Shown here: positions 1-7,058 of the stretch, one piece after another | Layout: each line of letters begins with the position of its first letter | How positions within the stretch are numbered: position 1 is the first letter of the stretch | NCBI RefSeq assembly: GCF_016862215.1 | Contig: NZ_BOMN01000013.1 | Span: 186,001 to 250,000 of the forward strand | Direction: 5' to 3' | Source of the DNA: Winogradskya humida | GTDB taxonomy: Bacteria; Actinomycetota; Actinomycetes; Mycobacteriales; Micromonosporaceae | Length of the DNA: 64,000 bases | Notes under the pieces: model-generated | Database searches by the model: none | What the model saw: the letters and a program-made list of their open reading frames with translations, nothing else | Told to the model about the DNA's origin: nothing | Position numbers and translations under genes: made by a program

Positions 1-666
1 TCGAGGCCGAAGCTCAGCGTGCCGGCGAGATGCTGGTACGCGTACGCCTTGCGGGTGCGCAGGTCGACCACCCACTCCCCGGCGGCGATGCGCAGGGCCA
101 GCTCGGCAGGGTCCGCCTGCGTCACCGGGGTGAGGTCGATGAGGTCCGCGCCGGCGGCGTTGCGGTCACCCATGTGCGCGTAGTACGCCGGGTACGCGTT
201 CAGCCCCGCCAGCGACTGGTCGGCGAACGCGTCGACGGGCAGCCGCAGGGCCGGGTTGGTGCCCTTCTCCCGGCCGATGGTCGACGCGTCCGACTCCGAC
301 GGCGGGCCCGCCGAGCAGAAGCTGCCGAACCCGTGCGTAGGCCAGACCAGCGCCTCGTCCGGGAGCAGCGTGGCCAGTTTGTGCGCCGAGGCGTGCTGGT
401 GGGCTGCCAGCTCCCGGGCGTGCCCGGTGCCGAGCAGATCCGTGCGGCCCGTGGTGCCGAACAGGAGCGAGCCGCCCGTGCACACCCCCGCGAACTCGCC
501 GGCGTAGCTCACGGCGTACGCAAAGTGGTGGAAGGTGTGACCGGGTGTGGCCACGGCCGTGGATGTCGCGCTGCGGGTCGACGACCACGCCGGCCACCCC
601 GTCGTGCAGCAGGTACGTGCGGTCACCCAGCGACGACGTGTCGACCACGACCACACCCAGGGTCAC
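1..666 (-). pseudogene. MBL-fold persulfide dioxygenase / rhodanese gene, internally deleted and frameshifted
   Basis: The family is a metallo-beta-lactamase hydrolase (ETHE1-like persulfide dioxygenase) fused to C-terminal rhodanese domains, acting on sulfane sulfur. A GTG at 666-664 overlaps the ssuD stop (GTGA) and opens the typical N-terminus ending in VVVDPQRDI. At about 557-564 the family sequence then jumps, in another reading frame, to VATPGHTFHHFAYAVS. It continues through the WPTHGFGSFCS motif and the domain linker (NAYPAYYAHMG) to a rhodanese start (EWVVDLRTRKAY) that runs off the window. Roughly 70-90 residues are missing, including the HxHxDH metal-binding cluster, so the copy cannot be active as read. 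Coupling to ssuD suggests a sulfonate-sulfur role before decay. A local sequence or assembly error is the main alternative. Confidence 0.8.
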
Positions 667-1805
667 CGCGCCACACCCGCGAACGGGATGCTGGCCGCCT
701 CGTGCCGGGTGTCGCCCGCCGGGTGGTTCCACAGGCCGCGGCGGCGCAGCTCGGGCAGGACACCCTCGCCGAACCAGTACGCCTCCTCGAGGTGCGGGTA
801 GCCGGACAGGATGAACTCCGTGATGCCCAGGTCGGCGTACTCGGCGATCCGGTCGGCGATCTCCAGGTGGCTGCCCACCAGGGCCGTGCCGGCGCCACCG
901 CGGACCAGGCCGACACCCGCCCACAGGTTCGGCGAGACGACCAGCCCGTCGCGGCTGCCGCCGTGCAGGTCGAGCATGCGGCGCTGACCCTCCGACTCGC
1001 TGCGGCGCAGCCCCTCCTGCACCACGGCGATGTCGGCCGGGGAGACGTGCTTCAGCAGCCGGTCCGCCTCCGCCCAGGCCGCCTCGGACGTGTCGCGGGC
1101 GATCACGTGCAACCGGATGCCGAACCGCAGGTCCGGGTTGAGGCCACGGATCCAGTCGAGCTTCTCCTTGACCTGCGCCGGCGGCTCACCCCAGGTGAGG
1201 TAGACGTCGCTGTGCTCGGCCGCGACCGGGCCGGCCGCCTTCGACGAGCCGCCGAAGTAGATCTCGGGGACCGGGTCGGGCAGCCGGGCCAGCTTCGCGC
1301 CCTCGACGTGCAGGTGCTTGCCGTTGTGGTCGACCGTCTCGCCACGCCACAGCGCGCGGATGATGCCGAGGAACTCCGCGGTGCGCTCGTAGCGGGCGTC
1401 CTTGTCGAGGAAGTCACCGTACGAGCGCTGCTCCGACGACTCCCCGCCGGTCACGACGTTGAGCAGCAACCGGTTGCCCGACAGCCGCTGGAACGTCGAC
1501 GCCATCTGCGCCGCCAGGGTCGGCGAGATCAGCCCGGGGCGGAACGCGACCAGGAACTTCAGCCGCTCGGTGGTCTCGGCGAGCATCGCGGTGGCCAGCC
1601 AGGCGTCCTCGCACCAGGCCCCGGTGGGGGTCAGGGCGCCGACAAAACCGAGCTGCTCGGCACTGCGGGCGATCTGCCCGAGGTAGCCGATGGTCAGCGG
1701 CCGCAGGCCCCCGGCCGAGCCGACCGGGGTGCCGTGCCCGCCACCGACGATGTCCCGGCTGTCGCCGTTCGTCGGCAGGAACCAGTGGAAGTCCAGGGAG
1801 GTCAT
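663..1805 (-). CDS. ssuD: FMNH2-dependent alkanesulfonate monooxygenase SsuD
   Basis: Luciferase-like TIM-barrel monooxygenase that releases sulfite from alkanesulfonates using reduced FMN supplied by a separate reductase. The 380-residue product follows SsuD almost end to end: N-terminal FHWFLPTNGDSR, CEDAWLA, RLKFLVAFRPG, LLLNVVTGG, YLTWGEPP, SPNLWAGVGLVRGGAGTALVG and SGYPHLEEAYWFGE. The ATG at 1805 matches the usual SsuD N-terminus. An in-frame GTG at 1823 lies just after a TAGGAT -10-like element and could be a leaderless start adding six residues. The gene is coupled by GTGA to the broken MBL-rhodanese gene. No ssuE flavin reductase or ssuABC importer lies nearby. A CCTAT-type palindrome sits in its promoter. 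Confidence 0.92.
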   Translation of the reverse strand: MTSLDFHWFLPTNGDSRDIVGGGHGTPVGSAGGLRPLTIGYLGQIARSAEQLGFVGALTPTGAWCEDAWLATAMLAETTERLKFLVAFRPGLISPTLAAQMASTFQRLSGNRLLLNVVTGGESSEQRSYGDFLDKDARYERTAEFLGIIRALWRGETVDHNGKHLHVEGAKLARLPDPVPEIYFGGSSKAAGPVAAEHSDVYLTWGEPPAQVKEKLDWIRGLNPDLRFGIRLHVIARDTSEAAWAEADRLLKHVSPADIAVVQEGLRRSESEGQRRMLDLHGGSRDGLVVSPNLWAGVGLVRGGAGTALVGSHLEIADRIAEYADLGITEFILSGYPHLEEAYWFGEGVLPELRRRGLWNHPAGDTRHEAASIPFAGVAR

Positions 1806-1827
1806 GACCTCCAGGCTACCCACATAT

Positions 1828-1844
1828 CCTATCGACTAGATAGA
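1828..1844 (-). promoter_or_regulatory. Putative sulfur-operon operator upstream of ssuD (CCTAT-N7-ATAG)
   Basis: The 17-mer CCTATCGACTAGATAGA contains the perfect inverted repeat CTATC/GATAG. It lies in the 27-nt gap between the upstream small gene and ssuD and overlaps a TAGGAT -10-like element on the minus strand. It matches the element at 14448-14464, in front of the second sulfur-type operon, at 12 of 17 positions. The regulator is unknown. Confidence 0.5.
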
Positions 1845-1850
1845 CGCGTC

Positions 1851-1991
1851 TTACTCGGGGAGCGCCAGGCAGGTCGCGCAGAACGGGCTGGGCAGGGCCT
1901 CGGTCTCGGTCTGCGCGCCCGCGAACGCGGTTGCGCCGAGACCCAGGGCCAGCGCGAGGGCGATGAGGAAGGTCTTCGTGCGTACGGTCAT
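1851..1991 (-). CDS. Small secreted CxxC peptide coupled to a LuxR-type regulator
   Basis: A 46-residue product. Residues 1-26 form a clear Sec signal peptide: a basic start (MTVRTK), a hydrophobic core (FLIALALALGLGATAFA) and a small-residue cleavage site. The predicted mature part is about 20 residues, acidic and proline-containing, with one CATC motif that could form a disulfide. Its ATG overlaps the stop of the LuxR-type gene by four bases (ATGA), so the two are translationally coupled. No family was recognised. It could be an extracellular signal or pheromone precursor read by the regulator, a small redox peptide, or a chance product, although the signal peptide and coupling argue for a real gene. 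Confidence 0.7.
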   Translation of the reverse strand: MTVRTKTFLIALALALGLGATAFAGAQTETEALPSPFCATCLALPE

Positions 1992-2986
1992 GATGGTTCC
2001 CCGTTTTCCGGTAGTGCGGGATGGATCGTTCCGGTCGAGCCCAGGAGCAGGCCGAGCTGGAAACGGTTGTCGACGCCGGCGCGGTCCATGAGCGCGCGCA
2101 TCGTGTAGGAGACCGACCGAGGGCTGATCGCGAGCTCGGCGGCCGCGGTGATGTCGGTGTGCCCGGCGGCCAGCAGGATCACCAGGGCGTGTTCCCGCCG
2201 GGAGAGCTCGATGGGGGCGACACCCTGTTCGTACGGGTCCCGGCCGCCGGACCAGAGCCGGAAGAACAGCTCGCAGCACCGTTCGATCCCGGCCGGATCG
2301 GTGATCTCCACGTACCCCTGTTCCAGGTCGAGCGGGTCCGCCGGGAAGAACGCCACCCTCCGGTCGAACACCATCAGCTTGAGCGGCACGTCACCGGTCT
2401 GGCGGTAGTGCCCGGGCGGGATCGACGCGACGCTGCGCGCCGGCACTCCAAGATCGCCGTCGCGGGGTGGCCGCTCGACGACGAGCACGCGGATCCCCCG
2501 GTCCAGCAGCGCCCGGTCCAGGGGACGGGCCGCGGAGAGCGACTCGGCGGTGAACTGGTCCTCGGTGTTCAGCGCGAGATGCTCGTACTTCTCAGCCTCG
2601 ACGAGCTGGGCGGCCCGGCGCCGCGCATCCTCCCGCCGGGGCCACAGCCGCACGGCCGTCGCCGCGAGCGGGCCGAGCCCTTCCACCGCCGCGACATGCC
2701 CCCGCCAGCGGTTCCTCGGATCGTCGGCCAGCCGCCGCTGCCGGCGCGAGCGCAGCCGCTCGACCACCCCCGCGGCGTCGGCCGCGGACAGGACACCCGC
2801 CTCGGGCGCCGCCGCACCGATCGCCACCAGCTCGTCGACCGCGGCGCCGATCCGCCGCCGGCTCATCCCGAGATCCCGGGCCAGGCCGGCGGCGTCGCGG
2901 GGAACGGGCTGCAGCAGCGTGCGGTAGACGAGGTCGGCGTCGGCACTCACGCCCCACCGGGTCAGCACCGGCACGACCGTCCCCAT
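1988..2986 (-). CDS. LuxR-family regulator with TrmB-like N-terminus
   Basis: A 332-residue cytoplasmic transcription factor. The N-terminal 60-90 residues resemble a winged helix of the TrmB-like type (DAAGLARDLGMSRRRIGAAVDELVAIG). The middle is an unassigned ligand or signal domain with a TrmB/PLD-like pattern (RALLDRGIRVLVVERPP, then KLMVFDRRVAFFP). The C-terminal helix-turn-helix (about 261-316) reads LSRREHALVILLAAGHTD followed by AISPRSVSYTMRALMDRAGV. There is no receiver domain, so it is not a classical response regulator. It is coupled to the downstream secreted CxxC peptide gene, which suggests a dedicated regulator/peptide pair. A CGGCAA/AATAAG pair (16-nt spacer, minus-strand TTGCCG...CTTATT) at 3052-3079 could be its promoter. 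Confidence 0.82.
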   Translation of the reverse strand: MGTVVPVLTRWGVSADADLVYRTLLQPVPRDAAGLARDLGMSRRRIGAAVDELVAIGAAAPEAGVLSAADAAGVVERLRSRRQRRLADDPRNRWRGHVAAVEGLGPLAATAVRLWPRREDARRRAAQLVEAEKYEHLALNTEDQFTAESLSAARPLDRALLDRGIRVLVVERPPRDGDLGVPARSVASIPPGHYRQTGDVPLKLMVFDRRVAFFPADPLDLEQGYVEITDPAGIERCCELFFRLWSGGRDPYEQGVAPIELSRREHALVILLAAGHTDITAAAELAISPRSVSYTMRALMDRAGVDNRFQLGLLLGSTGTIHPALPENGEPS

Positions 2987-3051
2987 CCGCGATCCTCCCG
3001 CCCCGTGCGACCAGGACAGCAGACCACTGTGGAGACCTCAGGGGAAGGGCC

Positions 3052-3079
3052 AATAAGTTGATCTTGCAGTATTCGGCAA
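3052..3079 (-). promoter_or_regulatory. Possible sigma-70 promoter for the LuxR-type gene
   Basis: Read on the minus strand, TTGCCG (3079-3074) and CTTATT (3057-3052) are separated by 16 nt, about 65 nt upstream of the regulator's start. The match is weak and only positional. Confidence 0.3.
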
Positions 3080-3081
3080 AC

Positions 3082-3921
3082 TCAGAGCGGGCGGCGGGCC
3101 AGCCATAGACTGCGATCGGTACGCACGGTGAGGTCCCCACGGTTCGGCAGGTCCCCGATCAGCGTGTCGAGCTCCGCCAGGTCGGCGGCACCGAGGTCCG
3201 CCTCGAACTTCTCCCGCAGGCGCAGCAGCGACACCTCGGCGTACCGGGCGGTGGCCCGGGGCAGCGGGGCGGTCAGCGCGATCGGGAAGTGCTGCTCGGT
3301 CTCGACCGTGAAGCCGGCCTTCGCCAGGCGGGCACCCCAGTCGTCACCCATGTGCGGCACGTGCTCCTCGTGCTGGGCCTTGAGCAGGGTGTGCAACCGG
3401 GCCTCGACGTTGTCGTCACCGCGCACGAACCGGGGAAAGCCGGTCAGCTCGACGACGGCGAACACGCCACCGGGACGCAGCGCGGTCAGGATCTCGGCCA
3501 CCACGCGGTCCGGGTCGGCCATGTGGTGCATCGACGCCGACGCCCACGCCAGATCGACCGGCTCCAGGGCGGGCAGCCCCTCGTCCAGATCGGCCTGCTG
3601 GGTGCGAATGTTGAGGCCGTGGGCGCGGTGCGCGAGGTGGGCCAGGAGCTGCTCGGAGAGGTCCAGCGCGAGAACCTCGGCCTGCGGGAAGCGCCGGGCC
3701 AGGGCGAGCGAGCCGGTGCCCGTGCCGCTGCCGACGTCGACGATGCGGCGGGCGCCGGGGACGGCGGCGTGGACCCTGCCCAGCAGGTCGGCGTGATACT
3801 CGTGGAGGACTTCGGCGTCGAGGTCGAGCATCTCGGCGAACGGGTCGGTCTCGTGCTGGTGCTTGTGGTCATGCTTCTGGTCGTGGTCGTGCGGCTGGTC
3901 GTGCTTGTGTTCGTGGGCCAT
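3082..3921 (-). CDS. His-rich class I SAM-dependent methyltransferase
   Basis: A 279-residue Rossmann-fold methyltransferase. Motif I is IVDVGSGTGTGSLALA (about 60-75), followed by an acidic loop (LALDLSEQLL), QADLDEGLP and the SASMHHMADPDRVV motif of ubiquinone/menaquinone-type methyltransferases. The ATG at 3921 is preferred because it begins the distinctive tail. Residues 3-23 contain nine histidines alternating with Asp, Lys and Gln, a probable metal-binding appendage. The substrate is unknown. It is divergent from an XRE-cupin regulator 48 bp away, an arrangement that usually means the regulator controls both genes. The tail hints at a metal- or metalloid-linked role, which is inference. 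Confidence 0.85.
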   Translation of the reverse strand: MAHEHKHDQPHDHDQKHDHKHQHETDPFAEMLDLDAEVLHEYHADLLGRVHAAVPGARRIVDVGSGTGTGSLALARRFPQAEVLALDLSEQLLAHLAHRAHGLNIRTQQADLDEGLPALEPVDLAWASASMHHMADPDRVVAEILTALRPGGVFAVVELTGFPRFVRGDDNVEARLHTLLKAQHEEHVPHMGDDWGARLAKAGFTVETEQHFPIALTAPLPRATARYAEVSLLRLREKFEADLGAADLAELDTLIGDLPNRGDLTVRTDRSLWLARRPL

Positions 3922-3956
3922 GACACGAACGGTAGCGGGGCTTTGCGCGTACGACA

Positions 3957-3980
3957 TAGCATCTTGCGTATGAAGCAAGA
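3957..3980 (+). promoter_or_regulatory. Leaderless promoter with palindrome across the XRE-cupin start codon
   Basis: A -10-like TAGCAT (3957-3962) lies seven bases before the ATG at 3970. The inverted repeat TCTTGC (3962-3967) / GCAAGA (3975-3980) brackets the start codon, as expected for an autoregulatory operator on a leaderless transcript that also sits in the promoter of the divergent methyltransferase. Confidence 0.5.
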
Positions 3981-4560
3981 CGGAGATCTCGACGGTCTGG
4001 TCCGGATGCGGATCCGCGGGTTACGGGTGGCCCGCGGCTGGTCCCTCGACGAGCTGGCCGCGCGCTGCTACCTGAGCCCCTCCACCCTCAGCCGCATCGA
4101 AACCGGCCACCGCCGCATCGCCCTCGACCAGCTCACCCCGATCGCCCGCGCCCTCGGCACCACCCTCGACCAGCTCGTCGAGCCCGCCGACGACGCCGAC
4201 GTGGTCATCCGCCCCCACCGCGACGACGGCCGCGGCGTGACAACCTGGCTGCTGTCCCGCGAGCACGGCCCCGGCGGCGTCACCGTCGCCAAGATGCGCA
4301 TCACCCGCCCGGCCCCCTCCCGCGAGACCATCACCCAGCGCGTCCACCCCGGCCGCGACTGGTTCATGGTCCTCTCCGGCACGATCGAGCTCCTGCTCGG
4401 CGACCGCACGATCATCGTCCGCACGGGCGAGGCCGCAGAATTCTCGACCATGGTCCCGCACGTCTTCGGCGCCCACGACGGCCCCGCCGAAATCCTCACC
4501 ATCCTCGACCAGGAAGGCCAGCGCACCCACCTCACCCGAGGCATCGACCCACCCTCCTGA
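3970..4560 (+). CDS. XRE-family regulator with C-terminal cupin domain
   Basis: A 196-residue regulator. Residues 10-67 are an XRE helix-turn-helix (RIRGLRVARGWSLDELAARC, then LSPSTLSRIETGHRR). Residues 105-190 form a small cupin (RVHPGRDWFMVLSGTIELLL, then TGEAAEFSTMVPHVFGAH) that probably binds a small ligand or metal. The ATG at 3970 lies inside a TCTTGC-N7-GCAAGA palindrome, suggesting leaderless autoregulation. The divergent His-rich methyltransferase is the obvious target. This two-gene arrangement is common in actinomycetes. Confidence 0.9.
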   Translation: MKQDGDLDGLVRMRIRGLRVARGWSLDELAARCYLSPSTLSRIETGHRRIALDQLTPIARALGTTLDQLVEPADDADVVIRPHRDDGRGVTTWLLSREHGPGGVTVAKMRITRPAPSRETITQRVHPGRDWFMVLSGTIELLLGDRTIIVRTGEAAEFSTMVPHVFGAHDGPAEILTILDQEGQRTHLTRGIDPPS

Positions 4561-4908
4561 CACCCCTCCCCCTCGCATGATCAGCAGGCCCCTGTGATCG
4601 GGCGTCGCCGACATCGAAACCTGGTCGATCGATGAGGGAGGGCGCGGCACCTGTGGCACTGGGCGCATCCAGCCCTGCACCGCCACTTGGAGCCGGCAGA
4701 GGCTCCTGGTCCGCCGCCCCTGATCCCCGATATTGCGCCAACCCCAGCGACAGCACAATTTTCTGCGGCGCTACGCGTCAAGTCCAGACAATCGCGTCTT
4801 AGCAGATTCCCGGCCCGACGTGATCGGCCCGTGTTTGACAGCTCGCGCCGCAGGAAGTTGCGGCATTCCGGGCCGCGAGGCAACATCCAGCCCGGGGTGG
4901 AAATGGGG
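4561..4908. other. Intergenic region between convergent genes, no gene recognised
   Basis: This 348-nt gap separates two converging transcripts. Apart from the hairpin at 4579-4599, nothing convincing is visible. Overlapping short reading frames on both strands lack family resemblance and ribosome-binding sites. Part of it (about 4740-4870) is less GC-rich than its surroundings. Confidence 0.6.
4579..4599. terminator. Possible bidirectional terminator hairpin
   Basis: GATCA-G-CAG pairs with CTG-TGATC around a short C-rich loop, 19 bases after the XRE-cupin stop and between converging genes. There is no clear U-tract. Confidence 0.35.
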
Positions 4909-6027
4909 TTAGCCGTGCCATTCCTTGGCTAGGAGTTCGAAGGAGCGGACGCGGTCGGTGTGGTCGTAGGTCATGGTGGTGACGAGCAGTTCGTCGGCCC
5001 CCGTGACGCGTTGCAGGGTCCGGAGCTGGGTGGCTACGGTCTGCGGCGAGCCGACGAACTGCGTCGCCAGCCGGTCCGCCACGAGGTCACGTTCTGCGGG
5101 TGTCCAGGCGTGGGCGGCGGACTGGTGTGGGGAGGGGAAGGGGATTGCGCCGGCGCCCGTGCGGATGCTGTGGACCCAGAGGCCGAACGGTTCGGCGATT
5201 TCTCGGGCTGTGGCGTCGTCCGGGGCGACCACGACGTCGGCCGACACCATGACGTGTGGCTGAGTGAGGGTTGCGGACGGGCGGAATGCGGCGCGGTAGG
5301 CCTCGACAGCCTCGAGGACCTTTGCCGGGGCTACGTGGTAGTTGGCGGCGAACGGGAGGCCGCGGGCGCCGGCGACCTGGGCGCTTTCGCCGCCGCTGCT
5401 GCCGAGGAGCCAGATCTGGAGGTCGGCGCCTTCGCCGGGGACGGCTCGGGCCTCGTTGCCCTCGTCGTCGGTGACCGGGCCGGCCAGCAGGGCTTCGATC
5501 TGGTCGAGGACCTCGGTGAAGGCGGGGGGCTGGGAGCCGGGCAGGTGCAGCAGCTTGCGGAACAGCGCGGAGCGGGCCGAGGCGAGGATCGGGGCGAAGG
5601 AGAACGGTTTCGGGATGAGGAGGCCGTCGACGACGCGTTCCTCGGCGGGTGGGGGCGGGGTGGCGAGTTCCTTGACCGCTTCCTTGGCGCGCTGGCCGGA
5701 GCGGCCCAGGCCCAGGTCGAAGCGGCCCGGGTAGAGGGCGTCGAGGAGGCCGAACTGCTCGACGATCGACAGCGGGGTCTGGTGGCCTGTCTGGACCGCG
5801 CCGGAGCCGAGGCGGATGCGGGAGGTCGCCGCGGCGATCTGGCCGAGCAGGAGTGCGGGCTGGGAGCTGGCCACGCCGGGGGTGAAGTGGTGCTCGGCGA
5901 CCCAGTAGCGGGCGTAGCCGGACTGTTCCGCGTGCCGGGCGAGGTCCAGGGTGCGGTGCAGGGCGTCGCCCGCGGTGCCGCCGGCGATGATCGGGGAAAG
6001 GTCGAGGATGGACAGCGGGACGCTCAT
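4909..6027 (-). CDS. LLM-class flavin monooxygenase, MsnO8/TIGR03558 type
   Basis: A 372-residue luciferase-like TIM barrel. The N-terminus LSILDLSPIIAGGTAGDALH, then RYWVAEHHFTPGVASSQPA and IRLGSGAVQTGHQTPLSIVEQ, place it in the subfamily related to LuxAB and MsnO8. The C-terminal helix region reads FVGSPQTVATQLRTLQ then DELLVTTMTYDHTDRVRSFELLA. It is the last gene of an eight-gene operon. Its ATG overlaps the preceding stop by four bases. The substrate is probably an organosulfur or related small molecule, judged by context only. No flavin reductase is visible in the operon. Confidence 0.88.
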   Translation of the reverse strand: MSVPLSILDLSPIIAGGTAGDALHRTLDLARHAEQSGYARYWVAEHHFTPGVASSQPALLLGQIAAATSRIRLGSGAVQTGHQTPLSIVEQFGLLDALYPGRFDLGLGRSGQRAKEAVKELATPPPPAEERVVDGLLIPKPFSFAPILASARSALFRKLLHLPGSQPPAFTEVLDQIEALLAGPVTDDEGNEARAVPGEGADLQIWLLGSSGGESAQVAGARGLPFAANYHVAPAKVLEAVEAYRAAFRPSATLTQPHVMVSADVVVAPDDATAREIAEPFGLWVHSIRTGAGAIPFPSPHQSAAHAWTPAERDLVADRLATQFVGSPQTVATQLRTLQRVTGADELLVTTMTYDHTDRVRSFELLAKEWHG

Positions 6028-7058
6028 GACGACTCCCCTAACGGCCGGCTCGGGATCTCGCGGCGCAGGACCGGTGCGATCTCGCTCTGGAAGAGCTCCA
6101 GCGTCGTACGGTGCTGCTTGTCGGTCAGGCCGTCGCCGTCCGCATGCAGATGCATGACCTCGTGGCCGAACTCGGCGTGGTAGCGCAGGACCTTCTCGGC
6201 GATCTGCTGCGGGCTGCCGACGAGGATGGAGCTGCGGTCGATCGCGTCCTCGAGGGTGGTGAACACCGGTTCGAGGCCGAGCCGGCGGAAGGTCGCGATG
6301 CGGGCGTCGAAGATCGGGCGGTACGTGTCGATCGCCTCCTGGGAGGTCTTCGCGGCGTAGTAGCCGGCGGAACCCGCGCCGACGAGGGCGTCCGCCGGGT
6401 TGTGGCCGTAGTGCTGCCAGCGTTCGCGGTAGTAGCGGATCAGTTCGGCGTACGGTTCGATCGGGTTGGTCACGTTGGCGGAGAACAGCGGGTCGCCGTA
6501 GCGGGCGGCGAGGTCGACCGACGCCTGGCTGGTGGCGCTGCCGTGCCAGACCCGGATCGGCTGTTGCAGCGGCCGCGGCCAGGTCTCGGCGTCCTCGAGG
6601 GGCGGGCGGAAGCGGCCCGCCCAGGTGACCTTGGGCTCGCGCCAGAGCCGGCGGAACAGCTCGTAGCTCTCGCGGTTGCGGTCCCACTGGTCGTCGGCGG
6701 TGACGTGGAACAGTTTGGCCTGCGCGGCGCCGTTGCCCTTGCCGATGATGAGCTCGAGCCGGCCGCCGGAGAGGTTGTCCAGGGTGGCGTAGTCCTCGTA
6801 CGCGCGGACCGGGTCGAGCAGGCTGAGCGTGGTGACCGCCGTGAACAGCCGGATGCGGGAGGTCCGCGCAGCGATGTGGCTGAGCACGACGGGTGGCGAG
6901 GAGGAGATGAACGGGCGCTCGTGGCGTTCGCCCACGCCGTACCCGTCGAAGCCGAGCTCTTCGCCGAGGACGGCGTTGTCGACGACCTCGCGGAACCGCG
7001 CCTGGGTGCTCGTGCCGGGGTCGGTGTGCGTGATGAGGGTGATCAGCAGGAACTTCAT
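6024..7058 (-). CDS. LLM-class flavin-dependent oxidoreductase (CE1758-like)
   Basis: A 344-residue luciferase-like monooxygenase with the features of the bacterial luciferase/CE1758-type group: GFDGYGVGERHERPFISSSP, RIRLFTAVTTLSLLDPVRA, LSGGRLELIIGKGNG, LVGSPQQIAEKVLRYHAEFG and HLHADGDGL. Start and stop overlap the neighbouring genes by four bases each, so it is translated as part of the organosulfur-type operon. The exact substrate cannot be read from sequence. Alternative roles in oxidising other carbon or nitrogen compounds remain open. Confidence 0.86.
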   Translation of the reverse strand: MKFLLITLITHTDPGTSTQARFREVVDNAVLGEELGFDGYGVGERHERPFISSSPPVVLSHIAARTSRIRLFTAVTTLSLLDPVRAYEDYATLDNLSGGRLELIIGKGNGAAQAKLFHVTADDQWDRNRESYELFRRLWREPKVTWAGRFRPPLEDAETWPRPLQQPIRVWHGSATSQASVDLAARYGDPLFSANVTNPIEPYAELIRYYRERWQHYGHNPADALVGAGSAGYYAAKTSQEAIDTYRPIFDARIATFRRLGLEPVFTTLEDAIDRSSILVGSPQQIAEKVLRYHAEFGHEVMHLHADGDGLTDKQHRTTLELFQSEIAPVLRREIPSRPLGESS

